64,000 nucleotides of DNA from Cerasicoccus sp. TK19100 (GCF_027257155.1 NZ_JAPWDU010000010.1:1-64000); one strand, 5' to 3'. Positions 1 to 7,650 are shown, numbered from the stretch's first letter. Notes: generated from the sequence alone by a model not told the origin. A program made the numbers and translations.

Positions 1-2
1 CC

Positions 3-71
3 GCCCGGGCTCCAGTCGAGCAGCAGATGCGCTCCAGGGCGGTGGCGAGCCAGCCCGGCTTCGGAAAATGA
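3..71 (+). CDS. Possible C-terminal tail of a gene cut by the left window edge
   Basis: A reading frame is open from the first bases and stops with TGA at 69-71, giving about 22 residues ending in Q-P-G-F-G-K. The composition (Arg, Ala, Gln, Ser) looks protein-like, but the opposite strand is also open here, so the strand is uncertain. No function can be assigned. Bases 72-147 hold nothing recognisable. Confidence 0.22.
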   Translation, partial: ARAPVEQQMRSRAVASQPGFGK

Positions 72-147
72 CGCTTCTGCGACGTGTTAGTTCTACCATT
101 CTCGGAAGCATCATTTTCCTAAATAGTGTCAAAAAAGGAAAACACAA

Positions 148-276
148 GGGCGATGCTTCGTCATCGCCGCCACGTTGGAGTCAGCATTTGCCCAATGGGC
201 AAATCTATCGGTCCAGGCTTCGACAAGCTCAGCCCGGGGCAGTATGCTGGCGGCGATGACGAAGCATCGCCCTCCA
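148..276. repeat. REPIN-like paired hairpin element, GGCGATG family
   Basis: Two facing hairpins: stem GGCGATG/CATCGCC with loop CTTCGT (149-168), and the same hairpin inverted at 252-271, followed by CTCC (GGAG on the minus strand). Between them lies a module ATTTGCCC-AAT-GGGCAAAT (186-204) followed by CTATCGGTCC, both of which recur near 29.06 kb. A second copy of the hairpin pair is at 24106-24181 and a single hairpin at 44627-44650. The GGAG plus stem-loop plan is that of REP sequences (family knowledge). Confidence 0.8.
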
Positions 277-283
277 GTAGAGA

Positions 284-1354
284 CTAAAACCCAAAGAGCA
301 TCTTTAAATCGCTCTTTAAATTCTTACCCGGCTTGGCGGTGCCTTCGGGGTTGGACGACGAGAACTCCAGCGTATCGCGGCATTGCCCGGCGAAGGCCTC
401 GGGGTTGAATTCCACCAGGGCAAGGTCGCCCTCTTTCGCGCCATAGGGGAAGGCTTCGGGGCCGAGCGGCGTCCACTTTTTCGGCAGACCATACCAGGTG
501 TATTCGATGTCCCAGCCGCTCACGCCATCCACGGGAATGGACTTGGTTAGCAGGCCCGGATAGCGGTTAATAAACTCCGGCACCGTATTCGTGCCGACTC
601 GCAGCGTGAACGCCGTGGGCAAGCCGTGGAAGTAGCTCTTGAAGTCCTTGAACTCCTGCGTGCGCACGTCGTCCCAGAAATCAACGGGGTCGGCACCAAT
701 CAAATTCAACCCGCTGTAGTCGCCATGATGATTTTTTCCCGTGTAGCCGGCTTCCTTATACCAGCGGTCGAAGTGGCTGGTCTTGCGCAGGCCGATCTCG
801 AAGTGCAGGTGCGCGCGTTGACGCGGAATTGAGTAACCGCCAGCGGAGCGGCCCATCGTGCCGATGCGCTGGCCTCCGGTCACGAAGTCTCCCTCGCGCA
901 GGCCGGTCTCGATATTAGCCAGGTGCGCATAAAGCGTGTAAACGGGCACATCGGCCTCGGGGTGCTCCAGCACAATGTAGCGGCCGTAGCTGCTATTGCC
1001 GGCGACCTTGTTAATATACATCACGCGGCCGGGCATGGCAGCGTAGATGGCGTCGGTCGCCTCGTGGTTGCGATCGCGGCCAATCGGCTTCAGGTCCAGC
1101 CCTTCATGGAAGCGCGAGCCCCCGTTGCGCACGCAGCCAAAAAGTGCGGACTCCGGCCGACCGGACGCCGTGGGCTGGGTGACCTCATCCCACTCCGCCC
1201 CTTCGAAGAAGGCCGGGTTCGGCGTGGGCCAATAAAGAGGCGGCGCCGCCTGGATGATCCCTGGCCACAGGGCCAGCAGGCAGATGAGGAAGGCGGTGAC
1301 GCGACGCTGGCGGAAGAGCATATAGTTAGAAACGGGCTTCGCGGACCTTCTCAT
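284..1354 (-). CDS. M23-family metallopeptidase (LytM/NlpD-like), secreted
   Basis: Zinc endopeptidase of the LytM/M23 family, which cuts peptide cross-links of peptidoglycan in the cell envelope. The metal ligands are visible: H83-x3-D87 (in RFHEGLD), H144 (YAHL) and the HLH motif H182/H184. A hydrophobic segment at about residues 18-36 ending in Q-A-A is a signal peptide. The 28-bp overlap with the upstream lipoprotein gene suggests that the internal Met12 (start at 1321) may be the true start; neither start has a clear ribosome site. About 150 residues after the catalytic core are not recognised. It forms a co-directional run with the lipoprotein and panC. Confidence 0.88.
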   Translation of the reverse strand: MRRSAKPVSNYMLFRQRRVTAFLICLLALWPGIIQAAPPLYWPTPNPAFFEGAEWDEVTQPTASGRPESALFGCVRNGGSRFHEGLDLKPIGRDRNHEATDAIYAAMPGRVMYINKVAGNSSYGRYIVLEHPEADVPVYTLYAHLANIETGLREGDFVTGGQRIGTMGRSAGGYSIPRQRAHLHFEIGLRKTSHFDRWYKEAGYTGKNHHGDYSGLNLIGADPVDFWDDVRTQEFKDFKSYFHGLPTAFTLRVGTNTVPEFINRYPGLLTKSIPVDGVSGWDIEYTWYGLPKKWTPLGPEAFPYGAKEGDLALVEFNPEAFAGQCRDTLEFSSSNPEGTAKPGKNLKSDLKMLFGF

Positions 1355-1826
1355 TCATGATCTTGGTCTCGCCCTGCATTTCCAGCACCATTTGTTCCAG
1401 CTCCGGGTAAGGCACTTCGACAAAGGTGAAGTAGCGGCCATCACTGATGGCACCATCGAGCTGGCGGGCACCAACGGGCTTACCACCGTATTCAAAAATA
1501 ACCACACGGCCGTTATTCGAAACCGACTGGCGGTAAAGCTTGCGCGCGGCTGGCTCGTTCAGGTGGAAGAGCAAGGCATGATCGCCGGAAGCCACCTTGA
1601 CCAACTGAACATTGGTGATGTCCGCCTCCGTAAAGAGCGGCTCGCCGCGCACATTGTAGCTCAAGCCGCTTTGCGGTAGCGTGATGGTGCGGCCGATATC
1701 GCCACTGGAGCCGCCCGCAGCAGACTCAATGTAGAAACGCTTGGACTTCACGGTATCGTCATCCCCGCAACCAGCGAGGAACAGAGCGGCCATCAGAGCG
1801 GCCAGGGTAAGGAGATATTTTGGCAT
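1326..1826 (-). CDS. Lipoprotein resembling the SecD P1-head domain
   Basis: The N-terminus is a lipoprotein signal peptide with lipobox LAGC (Cys20) followed by Gly-Asp-Asp-Asp. The body contains the run ITNVQLVK, then LLFHLNEPAARKL, then RVVIFEYGGKPVGARQL, then ISDGRYFTF. This order (site of action, linear chain with A-A/R, then G-K-P-V and a final glycine-rich strand) resembles the P1 head of SecD and SecD-like lipoproteins. That assignment is inference from pattern; export function is not shown. It lies 9 bp downstream of panC and overlaps the M23 peptidase start. Confidence 0.7.
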   Translation of the reverse strand: MPKYLLTLAALMAALFLAGCGDDDTVKSKRFYIESAAGGSSGDIGRTITLPQSGLSYNVRGEPLFTEADITNVQLVKVASGDHALLFHLNEPAARKLYRQSVSNNGRVVIFEYGGKPVGARQLDGAISDGRYFTFVEVPYPELEQMVLEMQGETKIMNEKVREARF

Positions 1827-1835
1827 GTAAGAAAG

Positions 1836-2678
1836 TTAGAGTGAAATATTATCGATTAAGCGAGTCTGATCCAACCAGACGGCTACGGTCAAGAGGCTTT
1901 GACCACGGTGTACCTCGCGCTCGGGCTTCATGGTGTCGCGGTCAACGATCTCCACGTAAATAATCCGAATGCGACGGCTTTGGCTCAGGTGATGCGTCAC
2001 CTCGGCCTTAATGCGGTCCACGCTCAGGTTGCCCTTGGTTACGATGTCCTGCCCAATCTTGAGCGCCTGCGAAATGCGCACGGCATCGGCGCGCTCGCCA
2101 GGCTCGAGGTAGCGATTGCGTGAACTCATGGCCAGGCCATCGGCTTCGCGGACGATTGGCGCAATGATCACCTCCACCGGGAAAAAGAGGTCCTTAACCA
2201 TCTTTTTGATCACGGCGGCCTGCTGGGCATCCTTTTGACCAAAGACCGCGAAATCCGGGCGGCAGATGTTAAAAAGCGCCGCCACAATCGTCGATACGCC
2301 GCGGAAATGCCCCGGCCGGGAAATGCCACACAGCCCCTGCGAATACTTGGTCTCCTCGACGTAGGTGGAGAACGACGGTGGCAGGATGTCCTCGCGCTCG
2401 GGCATAAAAATGATGTCCGCCCCGCGCGCTTCACAGGCGGCGAGATCTTCGTCCATCTGGCGCGGATAGCGGTCGTAGTCTTCATTGGGCCCGAACTGAG
2501 TCGGGTTAACGAAGATCGAGACGATGACCACATCCGCCTTTTCGCGCACAATATCGATCAGCGACAGGTGGCCGTCATGCAGAGCACCCATCGTCGGTGC
2601 CAGGCCGATCAACTGGCCCTTGCCCCGCAAGCGCGTCACATGGGATTGCATTTCCTCGACTGAGCGTATGATTTGCAT
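1836..2678 (-). CDS. panC: Pantoate--beta-alanine ligase (pantothenate synthetase)
   Basis: Joins pantoate and beta-alanine with ATP to make pantothenate, the precursor of coenzyme A, in the cytoplasm. The sequence has the nucleotidyl-transferase HxxH-type motif in PTMGALHDGH (H34, H37), NPTQFGP near 58-64, FGQKD (146-150) and MSSRN (184-188, the KMSKS-equivalent loop). At 280 residues it has the usual full length. It is the first gene of a minus-strand run followed by the lipoprotein and M23 genes. No panB or panD is visible in the window. Confidence 0.97.
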   Translation of the reverse strand: MQIIRSVEEMQSHVTRLRGKGQLIGLAPTMGALHDGHLSLIDIVREKADVVIVSIFVNPTQFGPNEDYDRYPRQMDEDLAACEARGADIIFMPEREDILPPSFSTYVEETKYSQGLCGISRPGHFRGVSTIVAALFNICRPDFAVFGQKDAQQAAVIKKMVKDLFFPVEVIIAPIVREADGLAMSSRNRYLEPGERADAVRISQALKIGQDIVTKGNLSVDRIKAEVTHHLSQSRRIRIIYVEIVDRDTMKPEREVHRGQSLLTVAVWLDQTRLIDNISL

Positions 2679-2803
2679 AAGGACGTTTGTAACGGTCGGC
2701 CCGCGAATGACACGCTAAAACGTGACACTGGCGTTCCAAATCCGTCGTTGTAACATTTTCATCTTCACAATTCAGGGCATCTCCTCTACGACAAGCTATC
2801 GGA

Positions 2804-3226
2804 ATGAGTGATGTCGATCCCAATGCGAAGCTCATCCTGATCGCCGACGATGATCAGGCAACACGCACCTTTCTCAATGCAGCGGCGCGCAAGCTTGGGC
2901 ATCGCACCATCCAGGTCGACAACGGTAAAGACGCCTTCGACGAGGCGAAGAAAAACCGACCCGACCTGATCCTGCTCGACATCCTCATGCCCGATATCGA
3001 CGGCTACACCGACCTTCGCCTGCTCCGCCTCAACTGGCGCACGCGAGACATCCCTATCGTCGTCATCTCCGGCTATGCCGACCAGGCCGACGCCGATCGC
3101 TGCCTCACCGCCGGGGCAAATTTCTTCCTGCCCAAGCCGGCCACTGTCGCGCAGGTCCGCACCGTGATCAACAAGTTCCTGTCGCCCGCAAGCGCCCCCC
3201 ACGCCCCGAATCAGGCTGAGTCTTAG
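2804..3226 (+). CDS. Single-domain response regulator (receiver only)
   Basis: A CheY-like receiver domain fills almost the whole protein. The acidic pocket is DDD (15-17), the phospho-acceptor is Asp59 in LLDILMPD, the switch residue is Ser89 and the conserved lysine is Lys111 in LPKP. There is no output domain, so it probably acts by protein contact or in a phosphorelay; the nearest large kinase is 55 kb away at 58151. Its last 59 bases overlap the 3' end of the convergent HTH gene. The short tail (about 20 residues) is Pro/Ala rich. Confidence 0.92.
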   Translation: MSDVDPNAKLILIADDDQATRTFLNAAARKLGHRTIQVDNGKDAFDEAKKNRPDLILLDILMPDIDGYTDLRLLRLNWRTRDIPIVVISGYADQADADRCLTAGANFFLPKPATVAQVRTVINKFLSPASAPHAPNQAES

Positions 3227-3566
3227 GGGCCACGAGCACACCCGCCTTCCGGAAAATCGCCTGAGATTCCGCCGTGCTGCGGTTGGTCAACAGTGCCACC
3301 AGCCGGTCCGCAAAATCCTCGGGCTCGTAGTTTGCCGTCTCCAACAGAAAGAGCAGCATCGTGTCACGGTGAAATTGATACGTGTAGCGGGTGCGCCCCT
3401 TCACGTAGCTGGTAAAACGGTGGCCCGGCAGGCGACCGCTCTCATAACAATCGCGGACAAACTGAGGCGTGCGCCCCAGCATGTCTGCGACTTCGCGCGT
3501 GGTAAACCATTTCTGCCCCTCGGGCAGCAGAACTTCAAAGTGAGTCGCGGCGGAAGATTTTTTCAT
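3168..3566 (-). CDS. Helix-turn-helix DNA-binding protein (excisionase/MerR-like fold)
   Basis: 132 residues from the ATG at 3566. A longer open frame reaches 3701 but its extra N-terminus is Cys/Thr-rich and not protein-like. Residues around 20-55 read KWFTTREVADMLGRTPQFVR and on through SGRLPGHRF, a winged-helix-turn-helix pattern of the excisionase/MerR kind, followed by a helical stretch FHRDTMLLFLLETANY. The 3' end overlaps the convergent receiver gene by 59 bp. It sits beside two ribbon-helix-helix genes, so this is a cluster of small DNA-binding proteins. Target and role are unknown. Confidence 0.75.
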   Translation of the reverse strand: MKKSSAATHFEVLLPEGQKWFTTREVADMLGRTPQFVRDCYESGRLPGHRFTSYVKGRTRYTYQFHRDTMLLFLLETANYEPEDFADRLVALLTNRSTAESQAIFRKAGVLVAPKTQPDSGRGGRLRATGTC

Positions 3567-3631
3567 GACGGCTAGGCAAGGTGTAAAGATTAGCAAATAG
3601 TGTACAGTGGTGGTAGTTGACGGACAACAGC

Positions 3632-3838
3632 CTAAGCTCTCCGCCGACTGTAGGGACGCTCCAGGCGCTCCAGCGTGGGCGACACATAGCCCTCCGCGCA
3701 TAGGTGGTCCTTGAGCAGTGATGCAATCAGGCCTGAAAGGGATCGCTGGTCCTCCGAAGCCGCTTGACGAGCCGCCAAATGAAGGCTCGGTGGCAGTGTG
3801 ATCGAAACATTGACAGTGCTTTTGTTCAGTGCTTTCAT
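3632..3838 (-). CDS. Ribbon-helix-helix protein (CopG/Arc type)
   Basis: 68 residues. The N-terminal half shows the RHH pattern: a beta strand VNVSITLPPSL followed by two helices (HLAARQAASEDQ and SLSGLIASLLKDHL). Such proteins dimerise and bind DNA with the strand, often repressing their own promoter, and many serve as antitoxins. No toxin follows directly. It is divergent from the RHH-nuclease gene, with an AT-rich shared upstream region at 3839-3985. Self-regulation is inference. Confidence 0.72.
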   Translation of the reverse strand: MKALNKSTVNVSITLPPSLHLAARQAASEDQRSLSGLIASLLKDHLCAEGYVSPTLERLERPYSRRRA

Positions 3839-3985
3839 AGTGAACGTATTCTCAGAAATTTATCCGCCTCAGGCAACACTAATTTACTATTTTTGTTTAT
3901 TTTATTATTGGCTATTATCCTGCCTTGAGTATCAAAGATTTACACAACGCAATTGATAAGCAGCCCTCAAAAACCGGAAAAAACC

Positions 3986-4630
3986 ATGCCCGCAGACGAT
4001 CAAAAGCACAAAACAGTCGGCGTTTCGTTCCACCCCGACCTCCGCGAACGCGCCAGCGAGCGTTCCCGCGCCCTGGGCCTCTCCTTCAGCCGCTACGTCA
4101 CGCTCTGCGTGGAAGCCGAGCTGAGCGGCCACCCCTCGCAGCTCCTTTCCCAGCCCGGCGTGCCCGCCCCAATGCCGCCCGCCACTGCTTCGGCCCGCGA
4201 CGAGGTTAATTTACAATCGGCCATCGACGCCGGCAGCGACTACTCCGCCGCCAAGGCCGCCTCCATCGACTTCGAGGACGACATCGAGGAAATTCTCCGC
4301 GCCGACGACATCTGCTACACGCGCTACTCCGCCATCGGCAACCTGCGCACAGACTTCCTGATCCAGCACGTCGACGAAAAGACCGACCGCACCGTCCGCA
4401 TCGCCCTGGAGTGCAAGCACAACCTCCGCGGCCGCTACACCGTCACCCTCGGCCAGGCGATCATCCTCAACAGCATGCCACAAATCGACGCCGTCGTCCT
4501 CTGCGTCCCCTACCTAAAGAACTTCGACGAACACGTCCGCGACACCTTCGCCCAGCAAAACATCCCCATCGCCATTCCCGACAACGTCGGCGCCGTCATC
4601 CGCGAAATCGCGGAAAAGACTGCGGGCTGA
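3986..4630 (+). CDS. RHH domain fused to a PD-(D/E)XK-like nuclease domain
   Basis: 214 residues from the ATG at 3986 (GGA about 9 bp upstream); a TTG at 3953 would add 11 residues. Residues 9-46 form a ribbon-helix-helix unit (VGVSFHPDLR, then helices through EAEL). A Pro/Ala-rich linker follows (50-72). The C-terminal domain shows the arrangement of the PD-(D/E)XK superfamily: acidic helix around E101/E102, D123 in LRTDFLI, E142-x-K144 in IALECKHN, and a following helix with Q157. This suggests a DNA-targeted nuclease, but activity is inferred. Divergent from a stand-alone RHH gene. Confidence 0.7.
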   Translation: MPADDQKHKTVGVSFHPDLRERASERSRALGLSFSRYVTLCVEAELSGHPSQLLSQPGVPAPMPPATASARDEVNLQSAIDAGSDYSAAKAASIDFEDDIEEILRADDICYTRYSAIGNLRTDFLIQHVDEKTDRTVRIALECKHNLRGRYTVTLGQAIILNSMPQIDAVVLCVPYLKNFDEHVRDTFAQQNIPIAIPDNVGAVIREIAEKTAG

Positions 4631-4671
4631 GAGATGGATCAGTAACGGCGAATAAATGGCGGTGGAGTGGC

Positions 4672-5318
4672 GGAACGCGACGCTCTGTCGTCGCCTTCAT
4701 TCCATCTGTTCTGCATATGAATTTCTTCTACCAAATAATCCTTCTCCAGCTTTCCTTGGTCTGCGCTGTAAACGGAGCACAGAATGTTTTTAACATAAAA
4801 GAATATGTGACATGCTCGCTTCCAGATGTTTGGGAGTCAGACGGAGCCTACGAACATGAGATTGCAGGCGTTGGCACTATCCATGCCTTAGTTTTAAAGC
4901 ATAAGGATACCTATAATAACCTAGTCATATGCTATCTGGACCCGGTCAACCCTGATATTAGAAAACACGGACCGGAGATTTTAAAGAATTCGTTCTTGGG
5001 CATATCGGCAGCAAAAGCGGCTGAGCAGGGAGAAACGATAGGCGAAAAAGAAGAAAGTGTAAAAGAGGACGCTATATACTATAGACTTTCTATTCGTGCC
5101 TCTGAAGGAAAGGATAGCTACCTTAGGGGAATCTCATTCGAATGGAGAGAAGGTGCGCTCATTTTCCATTACTTGGGATATAGCGACATAGATCCCGCAC
5201 TGTTTGATGTAATATTGAAACAGTTTAAATCAAAAGAGCATAGCCATTCAGAGGTGGTAACGCCATAGACGCCACCTCAGAATCATCGACAGTAAGCGAC
5301 GACAGAGCGTCGCGTTCC
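4672..5318. repeat. Inverted REP-like arms enclosing an AT-rich gene
   Basis: The left arm at 4672-4694 is GGAAC followed by hairpin GCGACG-CTCTGT-CGTCGC. The right arm at 5296-5318 is the exact inverse, 23 bp each, about 600 bp apart. The only gene between them (4717-5268) is much AT-richer than its surroundings. The same hairpin family at 8.4-8.6 kb has stem GCGAAG/CTTCGC with the same CTCTGT/ACAGAG loop, that is, a paired change in the stem. Just outside the right arm (5326-5352) three ATCCGCG-like words follow in direct order. Confidence 0.7.
4717..5268 (+). CDS. AT-rich predicted secreted protein of unknown function
   Basis: 183 residues from the ATG at 4717; the frame is open further upstream but that part overlaps the nuclease gene and is Arg/Pro-rich noise. 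The first 21 residues (MNFFYQIILLQLSLVCAVNG) are a signal peptide ending near Ala. The rest is mixed polar sequence with no family I recognise. Base and codon use are clearly AT-richer than in both neighbours. It is flanked by inverted hairpin arms (4672-4694, 5296-5318), so it may have been carried in. No cysteine pattern or catalytic motif stands out. Confidence 0.7.
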   Translation: MNFFYQIILLQLSLVCAVNGAQNVFNIKEYVTCSLPDVWESDGAYEHEIAGVGTIHALVLKHKDTYNNLVICYLDPVNPDIRKHGPEILKNSFLGISAAKAAEQGETIGEKEESVKEDAIYYRLSIRASEGKDSYLRGISFEWREGALIFHYLGYSDIDPALFDVILKQFKSKEHSHSEVVTP

Positions 5319-5390
5319 TTTAGGCATCCGCGTTCAATCCGCGTCCATCCGCGGCTAAAAAATACGCCTCACTAGCCTACCCTGCCTCAA

Positions 5391-5924
5391 CTACGCCTGC
5401 ACCCGCTCCAGATAAAACTGCAGCTCGGCAATCGACTCGCGGATGTCGTCCAGCGCGCGGTGGGTGCCCTTCTTGGGGAAGCTCAAATCATAGCGTTCCT
5501 GGAAGACGACCTTAAAGCTGCTCACGTCGAGCATGCGGTAATGCAACTTACCCGCGAACTTCGGCAGGTAGCGGTCGACAAATTTGCGGTCCTGCCCAAT
5601 CGAGTTACCGCACAAAATCACCGGTGCCTCGCCCCAGTGCGGCTCTACAGTTTTGACCAGCATTTCGTCGAGCGCAGGCTCAGTCACGCCGCCAGGCACG
5701 CGGTCCACCAGGCCACTTTCGCGATGCGTTTTCTGGCACCATTCGTTCATCTCGGCGAGCACATCGGGCGTCTGAAAAACAGCAGTTTCCCACTCGGCAA
5801 TGGTCTCACTAAAATCGGGCGAGGTGACAATCACCGCCGCCTCCAAGATGCGGTCACTGGCCGGATCGAGTCCGGTCATTTCAAGGTCTAGCCAGCACCA
5901 GGCCGGTTGTTTTTGGTCAGACAT
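5391..5924 (-). CDS. orn: Oligoribonuclease
   Basis: 3'-to-5' exonuclease that degrades very short RNAs (di- to pentanucleotides, including pGpG) to mononucleotides in the cytoplasm. The DEDDh active site is complete: D13 and E15 in LDLEMTGLD, D112 in SIGQDRKF, H155 and D160 in HRALDDI. 177 residues matches the family length. It stands alone between repeats and apt, transcribed on the minus strand. Confidence 0.97.
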   Translation of the reverse strand: MSDQKQPAWCWLDLEMTGLDPASDRILEAAVIVTSPDFSETIAEWETAVFQTPDVLAEMNEWCQKTHRESGLVDRVPGGVTEPALDEMLVKTVEPHWGEAPVILCGNSIGQDRKFVDRYLPKFAGKLHYRMLDVSSFKVVFQERYDLSFPKKGTHRALDDIRESIAELQFYLERVQA

Positions 5925-6017
5925 AATCTGATTTATCGCGCGGTGGGCGTAGAATTTTTTTGCTGAATTCTCTCAGCGTCTCCGCGCCTCTGCGGGATGT
6001 ATTAAAGATGAGTTGAG

Positions 6018-6557
6018 TTATTCGTCTTCGGTAAAGTCGATCACCGTGTAAGCGTCGATGCCTTCCTTGGCGAGTGCTTTGCGGCCGGGGAGTTCGACCA
6101 GGTCGATGATCGCGGCAAAGGCGATGTGCGCGGCACCAAGGCGCTTCATCAGGCGGGCGGCGGCGAGCGCGGTGCCGCCGGTGGCCAGGAGGTCGTCCAC
6201 AATCAGCACGCGCTTGCCCTCGATGAGCGGCGTGTCATGCGTTTCGATGGTGGCCTCGCCATATTCGAGGGCGTAGTCCTCGCTGATCGTCTTAAACGGC
6301 AGCTTGCCCTTTTTGCGGACGAGCACGAGCGGCTTGTGCTGCTGGTAGGCTAGCGCGCCGGCCAGGATAAACCCGCGGGCGTCAATGCCGACGATGGCGT
6401 CAAATTCCTCATCGGTGGCCCAGCCCGCAATGCGGTTGAGCACCGCGCGAAAGGCCGCGGGGTCTTCAAAAAGCGTGGTCACGTCGCGGAAGTTGATCCC
6501 CTCTTTCGGCCAACCCTTAATCGTGCGAATGCTTGCTTTAATGCGTTCAGCTTTCAT
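6018..6557 (-). CDS. apt: Adenine phosphoribosyltransferase
   Basis: Converts adenine and PRPP to AMP in purine salvage. The PRPP-binding motif VLIVDDLLATGGTA is at 117-130, and the N-terminal INFRDVTTLF with IVGIDARGF is typical of bacterial Apt. 179 residues is standard length. It is divergent from the 5-formyl-THF cyclo-ligase gene, with only about 50 bp between the two start codons, so they must share a promoter region. Confidence 0.97.
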   Translation of the reverse strand: MKAERIKASIRTIKGWPKEGINFRDVTTLFEDPAAFRAVLNRIAGWATDEEFDAIVGIDARGFILAGALAYQQHKPLVLVRKKGKLPFKTISEDYALEYGEATIETHDTPLIEGKRVLIVDDLLATGGTALAAARLMKRLGAAHIAFAAIIDLVELPGRKALAKEGIDAYTVIDFTEDE

Positions 6558-6609
6558 ACTACCCGCATCAACGCCTAAAACGGCACCACGCTCAAGACCT
6601 TTCCGCTAC

Positions 6610-7164
6610 ATGTCCTCCAAAGCTGCTCTCCGCCACCTCGCGCTCGCTCGTCGCAGCGCCTTACACCCGGAGGAGCGCGAGGAGCGCGATTTTAAAATCA
6701 TGCAGCGGCTGCTGTCGCTGAAGGATTTTACCTCGGCCGGTTGCGTGCTGTTCTATGTATCGTTCGGCAGCGAAGTCGACACGCACGACATGATGAACCG
6801 CAGCTTTGGCGGCAAAACCGTGCTGGCACCCCGCGTGGACGGCGACAACCTGCACCTGCACGAGCTGACGTCTCTCGACGATTTAAAACCCGGCGCTTAC
6901 GGCATCCTTGAGCCCGATGCCTCGCTGCCCGTGCTCGACCCAGCGAAGGTGGATATTATCATCGTGCCCGGGGCCGCCTTCGATCTGCGCGGCCACCGCA
7001 TCGGCTACGGCAAGGGCTATTACGACCGCCTGCTCAACAACGTCGATGCCCTCAAAATCGGCCTCGCCTACGACCGCCAAATGGTCGAGCAAGTCCCCGA
7101 CGAGCCGCACGACATCCCCGTGGACATCATCATCACCAACGAGCGCATGGTGGACCTGCGGTAA
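6610..7164 (+). CDS. 5-formyltetrahydrofolate cyclo-ligase
   Basis: 184 residues from the ATG at 6610. An upstream open extension lies antisense to apt and is not used. ATP-dependent conversion of 5-formyl-THF to 5,10-methenyl-THF in one-carbon metabolism. The ATP/substrate signature GYGKGYYDR is at 132-140, with the N-terminal basic helix (RHLALARRSAL) and VPGAAFD upstream of it, as in the YgfA family. Divergent from apt, which fits a purine/one-carbon pairing. Confidence 0.95.
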   Translation: MSSKAALRHLALARRSALHPEEREERDFKIMQRLLSLKDFTSAGCVLFYVSFGSEVDTHDMMNRSFGGKTVLAPRVDGDNLHLHELTSLDDLKPGAYGILEPDASLPVLDPAKVDIIIVPGAAFDLRGHRIGYGKGYYDRLLNNVDALKIGLAYDRQMVEQVPDEPHDIPVDIIITNERMVDLR

Positions 7165-7167
7165 GCC

Positions 7168-7315
7168 GTGGCATAGACATCCCGCCTGTGCCCGAATCAA
7201 TGATTTCGAAACGTTGCATCTGCGTAGCATAGGCGTCCCGCCTGTGCACTATTCAAAGATTTCGAAACGTTGGATAAGTGGTGGAGTAAGCGCACAGGCG
7301 GGACGCCTATGCTAC
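7168..7315. repeat. REP-like element: two direct 56-bp units plus one inverted arm
   Basis: A unit starting GTGG-CATAGACATCCCGCCTG (7168) and a second starting GTAGCATAGGCGTCCCGCC (7224-7247) are spaced exactly 56 bp apart; each is followed by the word GATTTCGAAACGTTG. The third arm at 7292-7315 is the exact inverse of 7224-7247 (24 bp). The inner stem is AGGCG-TCC-CGCCT and the arm begins with GTAG, as in REP sequences. It lies between two convergent genes. Confidence 0.8.
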
Positions 7316-7320
7316 ATCGA

Positions 7321-7650
7321 TCAATGATTCCCTGCCAGCTTGAGCGTCACCACGCCGCCGATAATCAGCGCGACGCCGAGCCAACGCAGCACGCTGGAGG
7401 CATCGCCAAACACCAGCACCCCGACGACAAACGTGCCAGCCGCGCCAATGCCCGTCCACACCGCGTAAGCCGTGCCGATGGGGATCTGCTTTTGCGCCAT
7501 CCAGAGGAAATAGCCGCTGATTGCCATCGATACGATTGCGATGATAATCCCCAGGGCGACCTTGTTCGTCGTCTGAGAAATTTTGAGCCCAATTGGCCAG
7601 CCGATTTCACAGAGACCGGCCAGAAAAAGGAACAACCAAGCCTGGCCCAT
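7321..7650 (-). CDS. SMR-family exporter, SugE/Gdx type
   Basis: 109 residues with four predicted membrane helices. The essential membrane glutamate is E15 in GLCEIGWPIGLK, and the signature GTAYAVWTGIGA (59-70) with GDAS later is that of SugE/Gdx proteins, which in studied cases export guanidinium, rather than of EmrE-type drug pumps. It works as an antiparallel dimer (family knowledge). Its ATG overlaps the stop of the upstream zinc-ribbon gene (TAATG), so translation is probably coupled. No guanidine riboswitch is visible because the gene is internal to an operon. Confidence 0.92.
   Translation of the reverse strand: MGQAWLFLFLAGLCEIGWPIGLKISQTTNKVALGIIIAIVSMAISGYFLWMAQKQIPIGTAYAVWTGIGAAGTFVVGVLVFGDASSVLRWLGVALIIGGVVTLKLAGNH

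Noticed and set aside
68-259. 63-residue plus-strand frame through the first repeat element
   Set aside because: It runs through the hairpin element and has no recognisable domain or ribosome site.
4411-4716. N-terminal extension of the 4717 gene
   Set aside because: Overlaps the nuclease gene in another frame and reads as Arg/Pro/His noise; the signal peptide starts at 4717.
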